Shown piece by piece: positions 1 through 12,629 of a stretch of 64,000 nt of DNA. Position numbers and translations under genes: made by a program. The notes beneath the pieces were generated by a model that saw nothing but the letters and a program-made list of their open reading frames with translations, did no database searches and was not told the origin of the DNA. Position 1 is the first letter of the stretch. Each line of letters begins with the position of its first letter. The stretch comes from Xestospongia bergquistia (lineage: Eukaryota > Porifera > Demospongiae > Haplosclerida > Petrosiidae), in contig OZ014415.1 in the NCBI GenBank assembly GCA_963965975.1, positions 4,407,001 through 4,471,000 on the forward strand, written 5' to 3'.

Positions 1-179
1 GTCAGACCTTCCATATTTATTTTAATCCCTTTGTGTGTGTCTGTTACTGTGTCATAATGTTCTATAACATATGTCTGCCATATTAACTCCCTTTGTGTTG
101 TGTAATCCTAAATTATTTAACCCCTTGTGTGCATCATATAATCCTGAATAATTTAACCCTTTCTGTTTTTAATTGTTGA

Positions 180-475
180 CCATTGAGTGTTTTGTGTAGT
201 AACCCCTTGTGTGTGTCGTATAATTTTGAATTATTTAACCCTCCATTTCATAATTGTTACCATTGTGTTGCATATTTATCCCTTTATGTGTGCTTTATAA
301 TCCTTAATAATTTAACCCCTTTTGTTTCGTAATTGTTAACAATTGAGTGTGTTGCATATTTATCCCTTTATGTGTGGTTTATAATCCTAAACAATTTAAC
401 CCCTTCTGTCGTAATTGTTAACCATTGAGTGTGTTGCATATTTACCCCTTATGTGTGTTGTATAAGCCTGAATTA
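180..475 (+). repeat. ~82-bp tandem subrepeats inside copy A
   Basis: The phrase gttgcatatttatccctt recurs at about 269, 350 and 432 (the last slightly changed), each followed by an 'ataatcc..aa.aatttaacccctt' stretch and an 'aattgttaac.attgagtg' stretch, giving a period of about 81-84 bases. More divergent units extend the pattern upstream. The same subarray is present in copies B (3850-4040), C (5590-5860), D (8940-9110) and E (10320-10690). Copy E carries one extra unit, which shows that unit number changes by unequal exchange. Confidence 0.85.
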
Positions 476-3070
476 TTTAGCTACCTTTATTATTTTTTGT
501 AAATTAATGCTGACATCTCATTGTCATTGTATTACTGGTATCTGGCTTGGTTTTGAAGATTAGGTTTGTGGTGGTCTGGAAAGGTTACATTTTATTAACT
601 GGTGTTTGTGAAGTCTAGGCTCTTCTTCTCTTTATCCCTAATAACTGACAACTGTTGTACACTAGAATTATTAAGTAATTTAATATACAACAGACTCTTG
701 TCAATTTATAATAATTATTATTGCTCTGTTATAATAAGTATTTTTCATTTTATAGTAGGACTGTTTTCTACTGGAGATGACCATCAACTTATTGAGAGTT
801 ATAAACTCAACAATTTAAATGATACCTTTCTTTTAGGATAAGAGTAGAATAGGTCTGTTTACTGACTGGTCTATTGGAGATGATTATCGTACTTCTAGTA
901 AGTTAATAGAAACACTTATATTAACTAAATGTTTTTACTATTTGTTCTCTTCTATTATAATAGTAATTTATTCTAAATCAACATGTGATGATCTATATCT
1001 CTAGTATAGTCCTATGATATACTATATATGACTAGACTGGAGATGATGTAGTGAAGTTCTCTATAACTACTCTATGTAAGATTGATTTTTTATATATCAT
1101 TAATTCAAACTGCCCATTTTTATTCTCTAGTTGTTTTTGTTCTCTAGTTGCAACATGTTCTAGTTGAGTGCTGGGAATGATGAGAGCTGTATCATAATAC
1201 TTATACTATGTTATAAGTACGATACTACTGACCCTTTTGTCACTCTAATATATTTATGATCTAATCTACATTAACTTATGACTACTGTAAGTTGACATAT
1301 TAGGTAGTTCAATTTTCTACTAAAGATTTTGTTTTAAGCTTTCATTATTATCCAGAAAGATCAGAATTACTTTATTAATAGCATCTAAAAATGTACTACA
1401 GTATTTTTTACTGGCATCTAGAAATTTACTTCAGTATTTTTTACTGGGATCTAAAAATTTAGTATGGCATGTAGAATTTTTGTGTCCTGTTCATTGGCAT
1501 CAGGGCTTTTGGTAAGTTTTCATTCATGGTTTGTATCAGCCTGGAGGGTTTGAATTTTAGGTTTTATAGCAGATGTCTATGAACTAAGTAATTTTAATAT
1601 ACAACAGAGTCTTGTCAATTTATAATAATTATTATTGCTCTGTTATAATAAGTATTTTTCATTTTATAGTAGGACTGTTTTCTATTGGAGATGACCATCA
1701 ACTAATTGAGAGTTATAAACTCAACAATTTAAATGATACCTTCTTTTAGGATAAGAGTAGAATAGGTCTGTTTACTGACTGGTTTATTGGAGATGATTGT
1801 CCTACTTCTAGTAAGTTAATAGAAACACTTATATTAACTAAATGTTTTTACTATTTTTTCTCTTCTATTATAATAGTAATTTATTGTGATGATCTGCATA
1901 TAGTATAGTCCTATGATATACTATATATGACTAGACTGGAGATGATGTAGTGAAGTTCTTTAATAACTACTCTATGTAAGATTAATTTTTTATATATCAT
2001 TAATTCTAATTGCCCATTTTTATTCTCTAGTTGTTTTTATTCTCTAGTTGCAACATGTTCTAGTTGAGTGCTGGGAATGATGAGAGCTGTATCATAATAC
2101 TTATACTATGTTATAAGTATGATACTACTGACCCTTTTGTCACTCTAATATATTTATGATCTAATCTACATTAACTGATGACTACTGTAAGTTGACTTAT
2201 TAAATAGTAGAATTTTCTATTAAAGAATATGTTTTATGCTTTCGTTATTATCCAGAAAGATCAGAGTTACTTTATTACTAGCATCTAAAAATGTACTTCA
2301 TTTTTTTTACTAGCATCTAAAAGTTTACTACAGTATTTTTTACTGGCATCTAGAAATTTACTTCAGTATTTTTTACTGGCATCTAAAAATTTAGTTCAGT
2401 ATGGCATGTAGAATTTTTCGTGTCCTGTTCATTGGCATCAGGGTTTTTGGTACGTTTTCATTCATGGTTTGTATCAGCCTGGACTGTTTGAAAGTTAGTG
2501 TTTATTGTACACTAGAATTATAAGTAATAATTGTTATTGGTGCTCTGTTGTAATAGTTATTTTTCATTTTATACTTGTTCTGTAGTGTAATGATATAATA
2601 TTGTAATGGTTGTGTGTTATATAGTAAGAATAATGTTAGAACAAAACAAATTCTGTTACATTTAGTAGGTCTATCAATAAACTAATAAGAGACGATCTGA
2701 TAACAATTGTTAATATACTTACTGTAAGTTGAATTATTAAATAGTACAATGTCTACTAAATGAACTTCAATGTTCTATAATAGGATAGAAAAGTTAATGT
2801 CACTGGTAATGATGATCTTATGTACATTAACTTGTGACTAATGTAAGTTATCAGTTATAATAATATGGACATTTCTTTACTAACATGTATTTTAATAATT
2901 TTTAGATGGACTTTAGTCTATTATATAGGCGTATCATTAACTCTATGCGTGACTAGACTGGACTGGAGGTGATGCAGTGATGTTCTCTAATAATCACTTT
3001 TTGTAAGATTGATCTTTATATACCTTTTGTTAAACTTTTCACTCTGTAGTGATGTTCAAGTTGAGTGTAC

Positions 3071-3193
3071 TGAGATGGTGGAGATGATGAATGAGATGAT
3101 GAGGGAAACGATGATTGAGATGTTGATGGAAATGAGGATGGAGATGGTGGTGATGGTGATTAATATGATTTAGATGGTGATGGAGATAATGGT
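3071..3193 (+). repeat. GATGG/GATGAT minisatellite
   Basis: An imperfect trinucleotide/hexanucleotide array of gatggt, gatgat and gagatg units, found only in copy A of the large repeat. It is open in some frames but biased to Asp/Gly/Met/Glu codons, as expected from the repeat itself, so I do not read it as coding. Confidence 0.8.
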
Positions 3194-3650
3194 TGTTACA
3201 CTATATATAGTACAATTATAAACAGTTCTGGTCTCCTTTAATTGGTTTATCTACTACTAACACTGTGTGGACATCAATAATCGTTCATGGGTCTGGAAAG
3301 ATATTCAACATTGCTGGTTGTGGCTCTTTATCTTGGTTCTTGAGGTTGACAGTCTTTGTGTGTTGAGTATGGTCAAGGATCAGTTTGTGGGTTGTGTATA
3401 TGGACATCATAATGTGATTATAGGTGGTTGATGAGTCTGGGGTATTAATAGGTGGATTTGGACATGGAAGAACTGTTTGTATGTTATTTTGTCAATACTT
3501 TCTAATATTGTATCCTCTTCCTTGTCTTGTGGTACCTCACATCTCATTCATCTTTGTCTTTTGTGTATCTATATATAAACTCTCCCTGTATAACCTTCTT
3601 GGTGTTATTGATGTATAATGGTGACCCCTTCTCTTGACATTAAACCTGAT

Positions 3651-5252
3651 GTCAGACCTTCCATATTTATTTTAATCACTTTGTGTGTGTCTGTTACTGT
3701 GTCATAATGTTCTATAACATATGTCTGCCATATTAACTCCCTTTGTGTTGTGTAATCCCAAATTATTTAACCCCTTGTGTTTGTCATATAATCCTGAATA
3801 ATTTAACCCTTTCTGTTTTTAATTGTTGACCATTTGAGTCTTTTGTGTATTAACCCCTTGTGTGTGTCGTATAATTTTGAATTATTTAACCCTCCATTTC
3901 ATAATTGTTACCATTGTGTTGCATATTTATCCCTTTAAGTGTGCTTTATAATCCTGAATAATTTAACCCCTTCTGTTTCGTAATTGTTAACCATTGAGTG
4001 TGTTGCATATTTACCCCTTATGTGTGGTGTATAAGCCTGAATTATTTAGCTACCTTTGTAATTTTTTGTAAATTAATGCTGACATCTCATTGTCATTGTA
4101 TTACTGTAGAATAGGTCTGTTTACTGACTGGTCTATTGGCTTGGTTTTGAAGGTTAGGTTTGTGGTGGTCTGGAAGGGTTACATTTTATTAACTGGTATT
4201 TGTGAAGTCTAGGCTCTTCTCTTTATCCCTAATAAGAGACATGGACTGTTGTACACTAGAATTATTAAGTAATTTAAGTTGCAACATGTTCTAGTTGAGT
4301 GCTGGGAATGATGAGAGCTGTATCATAATACTTATACTATGTTATAAGTATGATACTACTGACCCTTTTGTCACTCTAATATATTTATGATCTAATCTAC
4401 ATTAACTTATGACTACTGTAAGTTGACTTATTAAATAGTAGAATTTTCTATTAAAGAATATATATGTTTTAAGCTTTCGTTATTATCCAGAAAGATCAGA
4501 ATTACTTTATTACTAGCATCTAAAAATGTACTTCATTTTTTTTACTAGCATCTAAAAGGTTACTACAGTATTTTTTACTGGCATCTAAAAATTTAGTTCA
4601 GTATGGCATGTAGAATTTTTCGTGTCCTGTTCATTGGCATCAGGGCTTTTGGTAAGTTTTCATTCATGGTTTGTATCAGCCTAGAGGGTTTGAAGGTTAG
4701 GTTTTATAGCAGACATCTATGAAATATAAACTCTTTATCCCTAACAACTAAGTAATTTTAATATACAACAGACTCTTGTCAATTTATAATAATTATTATT
4801 GCTCTGTTATAATAAGTATTTTTCATTTTATAGTAGGACTGTTTTCTACTGGAGATGACTATCAACTAATTGAGAGTTTTAAACTCAAGAATTTAAATAA
4901 TACCTTATTTTAGGATTAGAGTAGAATAGGTCTGTTTACTGACTGGTCTATTGGAGATGAATATCCTACTTCTAGTAAGTTAATAGAAACACTTATATTA
5001 ACTAAATGTTTTTACTGTTTGTTTACTTCCGTTATAATAGTAATTTATTTCATATCAACATGTGATGATCTGGATCTAGTATAGTCCTATGATATACTAT
5101 ATATGACTAGACTGGAGATGATGTAGTGAAGTTCTCTAATAACTACTCTATGTAAGATTGAAAATCAAACTGCCCATTTTTATTCTCTACATCTCATTCA
5201 TCTTTGTCTTTTGTGTATCTATATATAAACTCTCCCTGTATAACCTTCTAGG
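3651..5252 (+). repeat. Large nested repeat, copy B (internally deleted)
   Basis: The copy opens with the same lead as copy A and keeps the ~82-bp subrepeats. The small-ORF segment is broken: after about 4275 the sequence jumps from the ORF start straight to the downstream 'gcaacatgttctagttgag' segment. A 40-base piece (tagaataggtctgtttactg and following) is misplaced at 4106-4138, and the same misplacement occurs in copy D. B and D are therefore more closely related to each other than to A, C or E. A later portion (4755-5190) repeats the ORF-like segment in an out-of-frame form. Confidence 0.85.
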
Positions 5253-5400
5253 TGTTATTGATGTATAAGGGTGACCCTTTCTCTTGATATTAAACCTGAT
5301 GTCAGACCTTCCATATTTATTTTAATCCCTTTGTGTGTGTCTGTTACTGTATAATGGTGACCTTTTCTTTTGATATTAAACCTGACGTCAGACCCTTCCA
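5253..5400 (+). repeat. ~88-bp tandem units, short cluster
   Basis: About two units of a sequence running 'tataatggtgaccctttct', 'gatattaaacctgacgtcag', 'acccttccatatttatttta', 'atccctttgtgtgtgtctgtt'-like. This is the short junction unit that precedes each large copy. It contains the palindrome tgacgtca, a CRE-like 8-mer. I list that as a sequence fact and have no evidence of function. Confidence 0.85.
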
Positions 5401-8270
5401 TATTTATTTTAATCCCTTTGTGTGTGTCTGTTACTGTGTCATAATGTTCTATAACATATGTCTGCCATATTAACTCCCTTTGTGTTGTGTAATCCTGAAT
5501 TATTTAACCCCTTGTGTGCATCATATAATCCTGAATAATTTAACCCTTTCTGTTTTTAATTGTTGACCATTGAGTGTTCTGTGTATTAACCCCTTGTGTG
5601 TGTCGTATAATCTTGAATTATTTAACCCTCCATTTCATAATTGTTACCATTGTGTTGCATATTCATCCCTTTATGTGTGCTTTATAATCCTTAATAATTT
5701 AACCCCTTTTGTTTCGTAATTGTTAACAATTGAGTGTGTTGCATATTTATCCCTTTATGTGTGGTTTATAATCCTGAACAATTTAACCCCTTCTGTCGTA
5801 ATTGTTAACCATTGAGTGTGTTGTATATTTACCCCTTATGTGTGCTGTATAAGCCTGAATTATTTAGTTACCTTTATTATTTTTTGTAAATTAATGCTGA
5901 CATCTCATTGTCATTGTATTACTGGTATCTGGCTTGGTTTTGAAGGTTAGGTTTGTGGTTGTCTGGAAAGGTTACATTTTATTAACTGGTGTTTGTGAAG
6001 TCTAGGCTCTTCTCTTTATCCCTAATAACTGACAACTGTTGTACACTAGAATTATTAAGTAATTTAATATACAACAGACTCTTGTCAATTTATAATAATT
6101 ATTATTACTCTGTTATAATAAGTATTTTTCATTTTATAGTAGGACTGTTTTCTACTGGAGATGACCATCAACTAATTGAGAGTTATAAACTCAACAATTT
6201 AAATGATACCTTTCTTTTAGGATAAGAGTAGAATAGGTCTGTTTACTGACTGGTCTATTGGAGATGATTATCGTACTTCTAGTAAGTTAATAGAAACACT
6301 TATATTAACTAAATGTTTTTACTATTTGTTCTCTTCTATTATAATAGTAATTTATTCTAAATCAACATGTGATGATCTATATCTCTAGTATAGTCCTATG
6401 ATATACTATATATGACTAGACTGGAGATGATGTAATGAAGTTCTCTATAACTACTCTACGTAAGATTGATTTTTTATATATCATTAATTCAAACTGCCCA
6501 TTTTTATTCTCTAGTTGTTTTTGTTCTCTAGTTGCAACATGTTCTAGTTGAGTGCTGGGAATGATGAGAGCTGTATCATAATACTTATACTATGTTATAA
6601 GTACGATACTACTGACCCTTTTGTCACTCTAATATATTTATGATCTAATCTACATTAACTTATGACTACTGTAAGTTGACATATTAGGTAGTACAAATTT
6701 CTACTAAAGACTTTGTTTTAAGCTTTCATTATTATCCAGAAAGATCAGAATTACTTTATTACTAGCATCTAAAAATGTACTTCAGTTTTTTTACTAGCAT
6801 CTAAAAATTTACTACAGTATTTTTTACTGGCATCTAGAAATTTACTTGTATTTTTTACTGGGATCTAAAAGTTTAGTATAGCATGTAGAATTTTTGTGTC
6901 CTGTTCATTGGCATCAGGGCTTTTGGTAAGTTTTCATTCATGGTTTGTATCAGCCTGGAGGGTTTGAATGTTAGGTTTTATAGCAGATGTCTATGAACTA
7001 AGTAATTTTAATATACAACAGAGTCATGTCAATTTATAATAATTAATATTGCTCTGTTATAATAAGTATTTTTCATTTTATAGTAGGACTGTTTTCTACT
7101 GGAGATGACCATCAACTAATTGAGAGTTATAAACTCAACAATTTAAATGATACCTTCTTTTAGGATAAGAGTAGAATAGATCTGTTTACTGACTGGTCTA
7201 TTGGAGATGATTATCGTACTTCTAGTAAGTTAATAGAAACACTTATATTAACTAAATGTTTTTACTATTTGTTCTCTTCTATTATAATAGTAATTTATTC
7301 TACATCAACATGTGATGATCTGGATGTAGTATAGTCCTATGATATACTATATATGACTAGACTGGAGATGATGTAGTGAAGTTCTCTAATAACTACTCTA
7401 TGTAAGATTGAAAGTCAAACTGCCCATTTTTATTCTCTAGTTGTTTATATTCTCTAGTTGCAACATGTTCTAGTTGAGTGCTGGTGATGTTGACAGCTGT
7501 ATCATAATACTTATACTATGTTATAAGTACGATCACTTTTGTCACTCTAATAGGTTTATGATCTAATCTACATTAACTTATGACTACTGTAAGTTGACTT
7601 ATTAAATAGTCGAATTTTCTACTAAATGAACTATTTAATAGGATGGACAGGTTTAATGATCACTGGTAGTGATGATCTGATTTACCAGATGACAAAAGTC
7701 AAGTATTACTATTGTTTTCAATGCGGATAAAGAGCTGTAAGTTTACCAATTCATCTTATCCTTTAAGTTAATCTCTTTAGCCAAAAGAATTTGTTTATAG
7801 CTTTCGTTATTATCCAGAAAAATCAGAATTACTTTATTACTGGCATCTAAAAATTTACTACAGTATTTTTACTGGCATGTAGGGTTTTACTTCAGTATTT
7901 TTTACTTGGATCTAAAAATTTACTTCAGTATGGCATCAAGAATTTTTCGTGTCCTGTTCATTGGCTTCAGGGCTTTTGGTACGTTTTCATTCATGGTTTG
8001 TATCAGCCTAGAGGGTTTGAAAGTTAGTGTTTATTGTACACTAGAATTACAAGTAATAATTGTTATTAGTGCTCTGTTGTAATAGTTATTTTTCATTTTG
8101 TACTTGTTCTGTAGTGTAATGATATAATGTTGTAATGGTTGTGTGTTATATAGTAAGAATAATGTTAGAACAAAACAAATTCTGTTACATTTAGTAGGTC
8201 TATCAATAAACTAATAAGAGATGATGTGATAACACTTGTTAATATACCTACTGTAAGTTGAATTATTTTA
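5391..8270 (+). repeat. Large nested repeat, copy C
   Basis: The layout matches copy A: lead, ~82-bp subrepeats, small-ORF segment (5989-6225), and the internal duplicate of that segment (about 6998-7990). It ends earlier than A, at about 8265, where it switches abruptly into the 88-bp junction units ('gaattattttaatcccttt'). The switch lies inside a short shared 'ttattttaatccctt'-type string, which suggests recombination at a microhomology. Confidence 0.85.
5989..6225 (+). other. Small ORF kept in four repeat copies (uncertain coding)
   Basis: A 78-codon ATG-to-stop frame beginning MFVKSRLFSLSL and ending with FLLG. Equivalent frames stand at 602-841, 9279-9512 and 10820-11065, and all four stay open. 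The length differences at the front are in threes: one Phe more or fewer, and TDN exchanged for RDMD. The middle is hydrophobic and Tyr/Ile rich, perhaps a single membrane segment (about residues 35-55). I recognise no family. Against coding: the copies are so alike that an accidental frame would be preserved, the duplicate segments at 1585-1750, 4755-4915 and 6998-7160 carry one-base indels that break it, and the DNA includes intron-like strings such as 'ttttcattttatag'. Confidence 0.25.
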
Positions 8271-8734
8271 ATCCCTTTGTGTGTGTCTTTTGTGTATCTA
8301 TATATAAAGTCTCCCTGTATAACCTTCTAGGTGTTATTGATGTATAACGGTGACCCTTTCTTTTGATATTAAACCTGATGTCAGACCTTCCATATTTATT
8401 TTAATCCCTTTGTGTGTGTCTGTTACTGTATAATGGTGACCCTTTCTTTTGATATTAAACCTGACGTCAGACCCTTCCATATTTATTTTAATCCCTTTTG
8501 TGTGTGTCTGTTACTGTATAATGGTGACCTTTTCTTTTGATATTAAACCTGACGTCAGACCCTTCCATATTTATTTTAATCCCTTTGTGTGTGTCTGTTA
8601 CTGTATAATGGTGACCCTTTCTCTTGATATTAAACCTGACGTCAGACCTTCCATATTTATTTTAATCCCTTTGTGTGTGTCTGTTACTGTATAATAGTGA
8701 CCCTTTCTCTTGATATTAAACCTGACGTCAGACC
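8271..8734 (+). repeat. ~88-bp tandem units, about five copies
   Basis: Head-to-tail units with 'gtataatgg' at 8428, 8516 and 8603, so a period of 87-88 bases. Units differ by single changes (cctttctttt/ccttttcttt, dgacgtcag/gatgtcag, and one inserted t). The open frame across 8449-8694 is a by-product of a near-multiple-of-three unit and is not treated as a gene. Confidence 0.9.
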
Positions 8735-9830
8735 CTTCCATATTTATTTTAATCCCTTTGTGTGTGTCTGTTACTGTGTCATAATGTTCTATAACTTATG
8801 TCTGCCATATTAACTCCCTTTGTGTTGTGTAATCCCAAATTATTTGACCCCTTGTGTGTGTCATATAATCCTGAATAATTTAACCCTTTCTGTTTTTAAT
8901 TGTTGACCATTTGAGTCTTTTGTGTATTAACCCCTTGTGTGTGTCGTATAATTTTGAATTATTTAACCCTCCATTTCATAATTGTTACCATTGTGTTGCA
9001 TATTTATCCCTTTAAGTGTGCTTTATAATCCTGAATAATTTAACCCCTTCTGTTTCGTAATTGTTAACCATTGAGTGTGTTGCATATTTACCCCTTATGT
9101 GTGGTGTATAAGCCTGAATTATTTAGCTACCTTTGTAATTTTTTGTAAATTAATGCTGACATCTCATTGTCATTGTATTACTGTAGAATAGGTCTGTTTA
9201 CTGACTGGTCTATTGGCTTGGTTTTGAAGGTTAGGTTTGTGGTGGTCTGGAAGGGTTACATTTTATTAACTGGTATTTGTGAAGTCTAGGCTCTTCTCTT
9301 TATCCCTAATAAGAGACATGGACTGTTGTACACTAGAATTATTAAGTAATTTAATATACAACAGACTCTTGTCAATTTATAATAATTATTATTACTCTGT
9401 TATAATAAGTATTTTTCATTTTATAGTAGGACTGTTTTCTACTGGAGATGACCATCAACTAATTGAGAGTTATAAACTCAACAATTTAAATGATACCTTT
9501 CTTTTAGGATAAGAGTAGAATAGGTCTGTTTACTGACTGGTCTATTGGAGATGATTATCGTACTTCTAGTAAGTTAATAGAAACACTTATATTAACTAAA
9601 TGTTTTTACTATTTGTTCTCTTCTATTATAATAGTAATTTATTCTAAATCAACATGTGATGATCTATATCTCTAGTATAGTCCTATGATATACTATATAT
9701 GACTAGACTGGAGATGATGTAATGAAGTTCTCTATAACTACTCTATGTAAGATTGATTTTTTATATATCATTAATTCAAACTGCCCATTTTTATTCTCTA
9801 GTTGTTTTATTGTATAACCTTCTAGGTGTT
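8735..9830 (+). repeat. Large nested repeat, copy D (truncated)
   Basis: Close to copy B over its first 600 bases, including the misplaced 'tagaataggtctgtttactg' piece at 9184-9216. Unlike B, it then retains the complete small-ORF segment (9279-9512). It stops at about 9810 in 'ctctagttgttttattgtataacc', where it falls back into the 88-bp junction units, so it is only about 1.1 kb long. Confidence 0.85.
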
Positions 9831-10141
9831 ATTGATGTATAACGGTGACCCTTTCTTTTGATATTAAACCTGATGTCAGACCTTCCATATTTATTTTAAT
9901 CCCTTTGTGTGTGTCTGTTACTGTATAATGGTGACCCTTTCTTTTGATATTAAACCTGACGTCAGACCCTTCCATATTTATTTTAATCCCTTTTGTGTGT
10001 GTCTGTTACTGTATAATGGTGACCTTTTCTTTTGATATTAAACCTGACGTCAGACCCTTCCATATTTATTTTAATCCCTTTTGTGTGTGTCTGTTACTGT
10101 ATAATGGTGACCTTTTCTTTTGATATTAAACCTGACGTCAG
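9811..10141 (+). repeat. ~88-bp tandem units, about four copies
   Basis: The same junction unit as at 8271-8734, again directly preceding a large copy. Its position before copies C, D and E shows that the 88-bp array and the large repeat amplify together. Confidence 0.9.
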
Positions 10142-12490
10142 ACCCTTCCATATTTATTTTAATCCCTTTGTGTGTGTCTGTTACTGTGTCATAATGTTCT
10201 ATAACATATAGCTGCCATATTAACTCCCTTTGTGTTGTGTAATCCCGAATTATTTAACCCCTTGCGTGCGTCATATAATCCTGAATAATTTAACCCTTCT
10301 GTTTTTAATTGTTGACCATTGAGTGTTTTGTGTATTAACCCCTTGTGTGTGTCGTATAATCTTGAATTATTTAACCCTCCATTTCATAATTGTTACCATT
10401 GTGTTGCATATTTATCCCTTTATGTGTGCTTTATAATCCTTAATAATTTAACCCTTTCTGTTTCGTAATTGTTAACAATTGAGTGTGTTGCATATTTATC
10501 CCTTTATGTGTGGTTTATAATCCTGAACAATTTAACCCCTTCTGTCGTAATTGTTAACCATTGAGTGTGTTGCATATTTATCCCTTTATGTGTGGTTTAT
10601 AATCCTGAACAATTTAACCCCTTCTGTCGTAATTGTTAACCATTGAGTGTGTTGCATATTTACCCCTTATGTGTGCTGTATAAGCCTGAATTATTTAGCT
10701 CCCTTTATAATTTTTTGTAAATTAATGCTGTCATCACATTGTCATTGTATTACTGGTATATGGCTTGGTTTTGAAGGTTAGGTTTGTGGTTGTCTGGAAA
10801 GGTTACATTTTATTAACTGGTGTTTGTGAAGTCTAGGCTCTTTTTCTCTTTATCCCTAATAACTGACAACTGTTGCACACTAGAATTATTAAATAATTTA
10901 ATATACAACAGACTCTTGTCAATTTATAATAATTATTATTGCTCTGTTATAATAAGTATTTTTCATTTTATAGTAGGACTGTTTTCTACTGGAGATGACC
11001 ATCAACTAATTAAGAGTTATAAACTCAACAATTTAAATGATACCTTTCTTTTAGGATTAGAGTAGAATAGGTCTGTTTACTGACTGGTCTATTGGAGATG
11101 ATTATCGTACTTCTAGTAAGTTAATAGAAACACTTATATTAAATAATGTTTTTTACTATTTGTTCTCTTCTATTATAATAGTAATTTATTCTAAATCAAC
11201 ATGTGATGATCTAGATCTAGTATAGTCCTATGATATACTATATATGACTAGACTGGAGATGATGTAGTGAATGTCTCTATAACTACTCTATGTAAGATTG
11301 ATTTTTTATATATCATTAATTCAAACTGCCCATTTTTATTCTCTAGTTGTTTTTGTTCTCTAGTTGCAACATGTTCTAGTTGAGTGCTGGGAATGATGAG
11401 AGCTGTATCATAATACTTATACTATGTTATAAGTACGATACTACTGACCCTTTTGTCACTCTAATATATTTATGATCTAATCTACATTAACTTATGACTA
11501 CTGTAAGTTGACATATTAGGTAGTACAATTTTCTACTAAAGACTTTGTTTTAAGCTTTCATTATTATCCAGAAAGATCAGAATTACTTTATTAATAGCAT
11601 CTAAAAATGTACTTCAGTTTTTTTACTAGCATCTAAAAATTTACTACAGTATTTTTTACTGGCATCTAGAAATTTACTTCAGTATTTTTTACTGGCATCT
11701 AAAAATTTACTTCAGTATGGAATGTACAATTTTTGTGTCCTGTTCATTGGCATCAGGGCTTTTGGTAAGTTTTCATTCATGGTTTGTATCAGCCTGGAGG
11801 GTTTGAATGTTAGGTTTTATAGCAGATGTCTCTGAACTAAGTAATTTTAATATACAACAGACTCTTGTCAATTTATAATAATTATTGTTGCTCTGTTATA
11901 TTAAGTGTTTTTCATTTTATAGTAGGACTGTTTTCTACTGGAGATGATCAACTAATTGAGAGTTATAAACAAATGATACCTTCTTTTAGGATAAGAGTTG
12001 AATAGGTCTGTTTACTGACTGGTTTATTGGAGATGATTATCCTACTTCTAGTAAGTTAACAGAAACACTTATATAAATAATGTTTTTACTGTTTGTTCTC
12101 TTCTATTATAATAGTAATTTATTCTACATCAACTTGTGATGATCTGGATATAGTATAGTCTTATGATATACTATATATGACTAGACTGGAGATGATATAG
12201 TGAAGTTCTCTAATAACTACTCTATGTAAGATTGAAAATCAAACTGCCCACTTTTATTCTCTAGTTGTTTTTAAGTTTCAACATGTTCTAGTTGAGTGCT
12301 GGTAATGTTGACAGCTGTATCATAATACTTATACTATGTTATAAATACGATCACTTTTGTCACTCTAATAGGTTTATGATCTAATCTACATTAACTTATG
12401 ACTACTGTAAGTTGACTTATTAAATAGTCGAATTTTCTACTGAATGAACTATTTAATAGGATGGACAGGTTTAATGATCACTGGTAATGA
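10142..12490 (+). repeat. Large nested repeat, copy E (last copy)
   Basis: The copy has the lead, the ~82-bp subarray with an extra unit (10480-10690), the small-ORF segment (10820-11065, read-through to a later stop), and the internal duplicate (about 11835-12240) with a small deletion in the ORF part. It fades at about 12480-12500 ('atcactggtaatgatgat'), just before the HMG-CoA reductase remnant. This is the right edge of the repeat block. Confidence 0.85.
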
Positions 12491-12629
12491 TGATAAGCTG
12501 TTAGTGTTGTTGATCTTATTAAATATAATTATAGGAATGGAGCTCCATTCATGTATAATGATTAGTTTTCTTTACATTGTAGTTACATAATATTACTCTC
12601 CCCCTAAAGCTGTTTTATTATGTTATTAG

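Larger units (their letters stand above)
1..3650 (+). repeat. Large nested repeat, copy A (longest copy)
   Basis: This is the longest of five related copies (A-E) filling the first 12.5 kb. In order it holds a TG-rich lead (1-60), a set of ~82-bp subrepeats (180-475), a segment with a small ORF (602-841), and an internal tandem duplication in which roughly 660-1560 is repeated with small changes at 1585-2480. The part from about 2700 to 3600 is found only in this copy and includes a GATGG-type minisatellite. The end (3600-3650) runs into the same sequence that opens the window, so copy B follows head to tail. I see no protein family in it. The window begins at a repeat boundary or inside one, so the true left end is unknown. 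Confidence 0.9.

Noticed and set aside
3424..3618. 64-codon plus-strand frame in copy A
   Set aside because: No recognisable motif, and part of it is shared repeat DNA (3540-3618 recurs at 5190-5270) without keeping the frame.
8449..8694. 81-codon frame across the 88-bp units
   Set aside because: It arises because the unit is close to a multiple of three. The peptide simply repeats, and neighbouring units break the frame.
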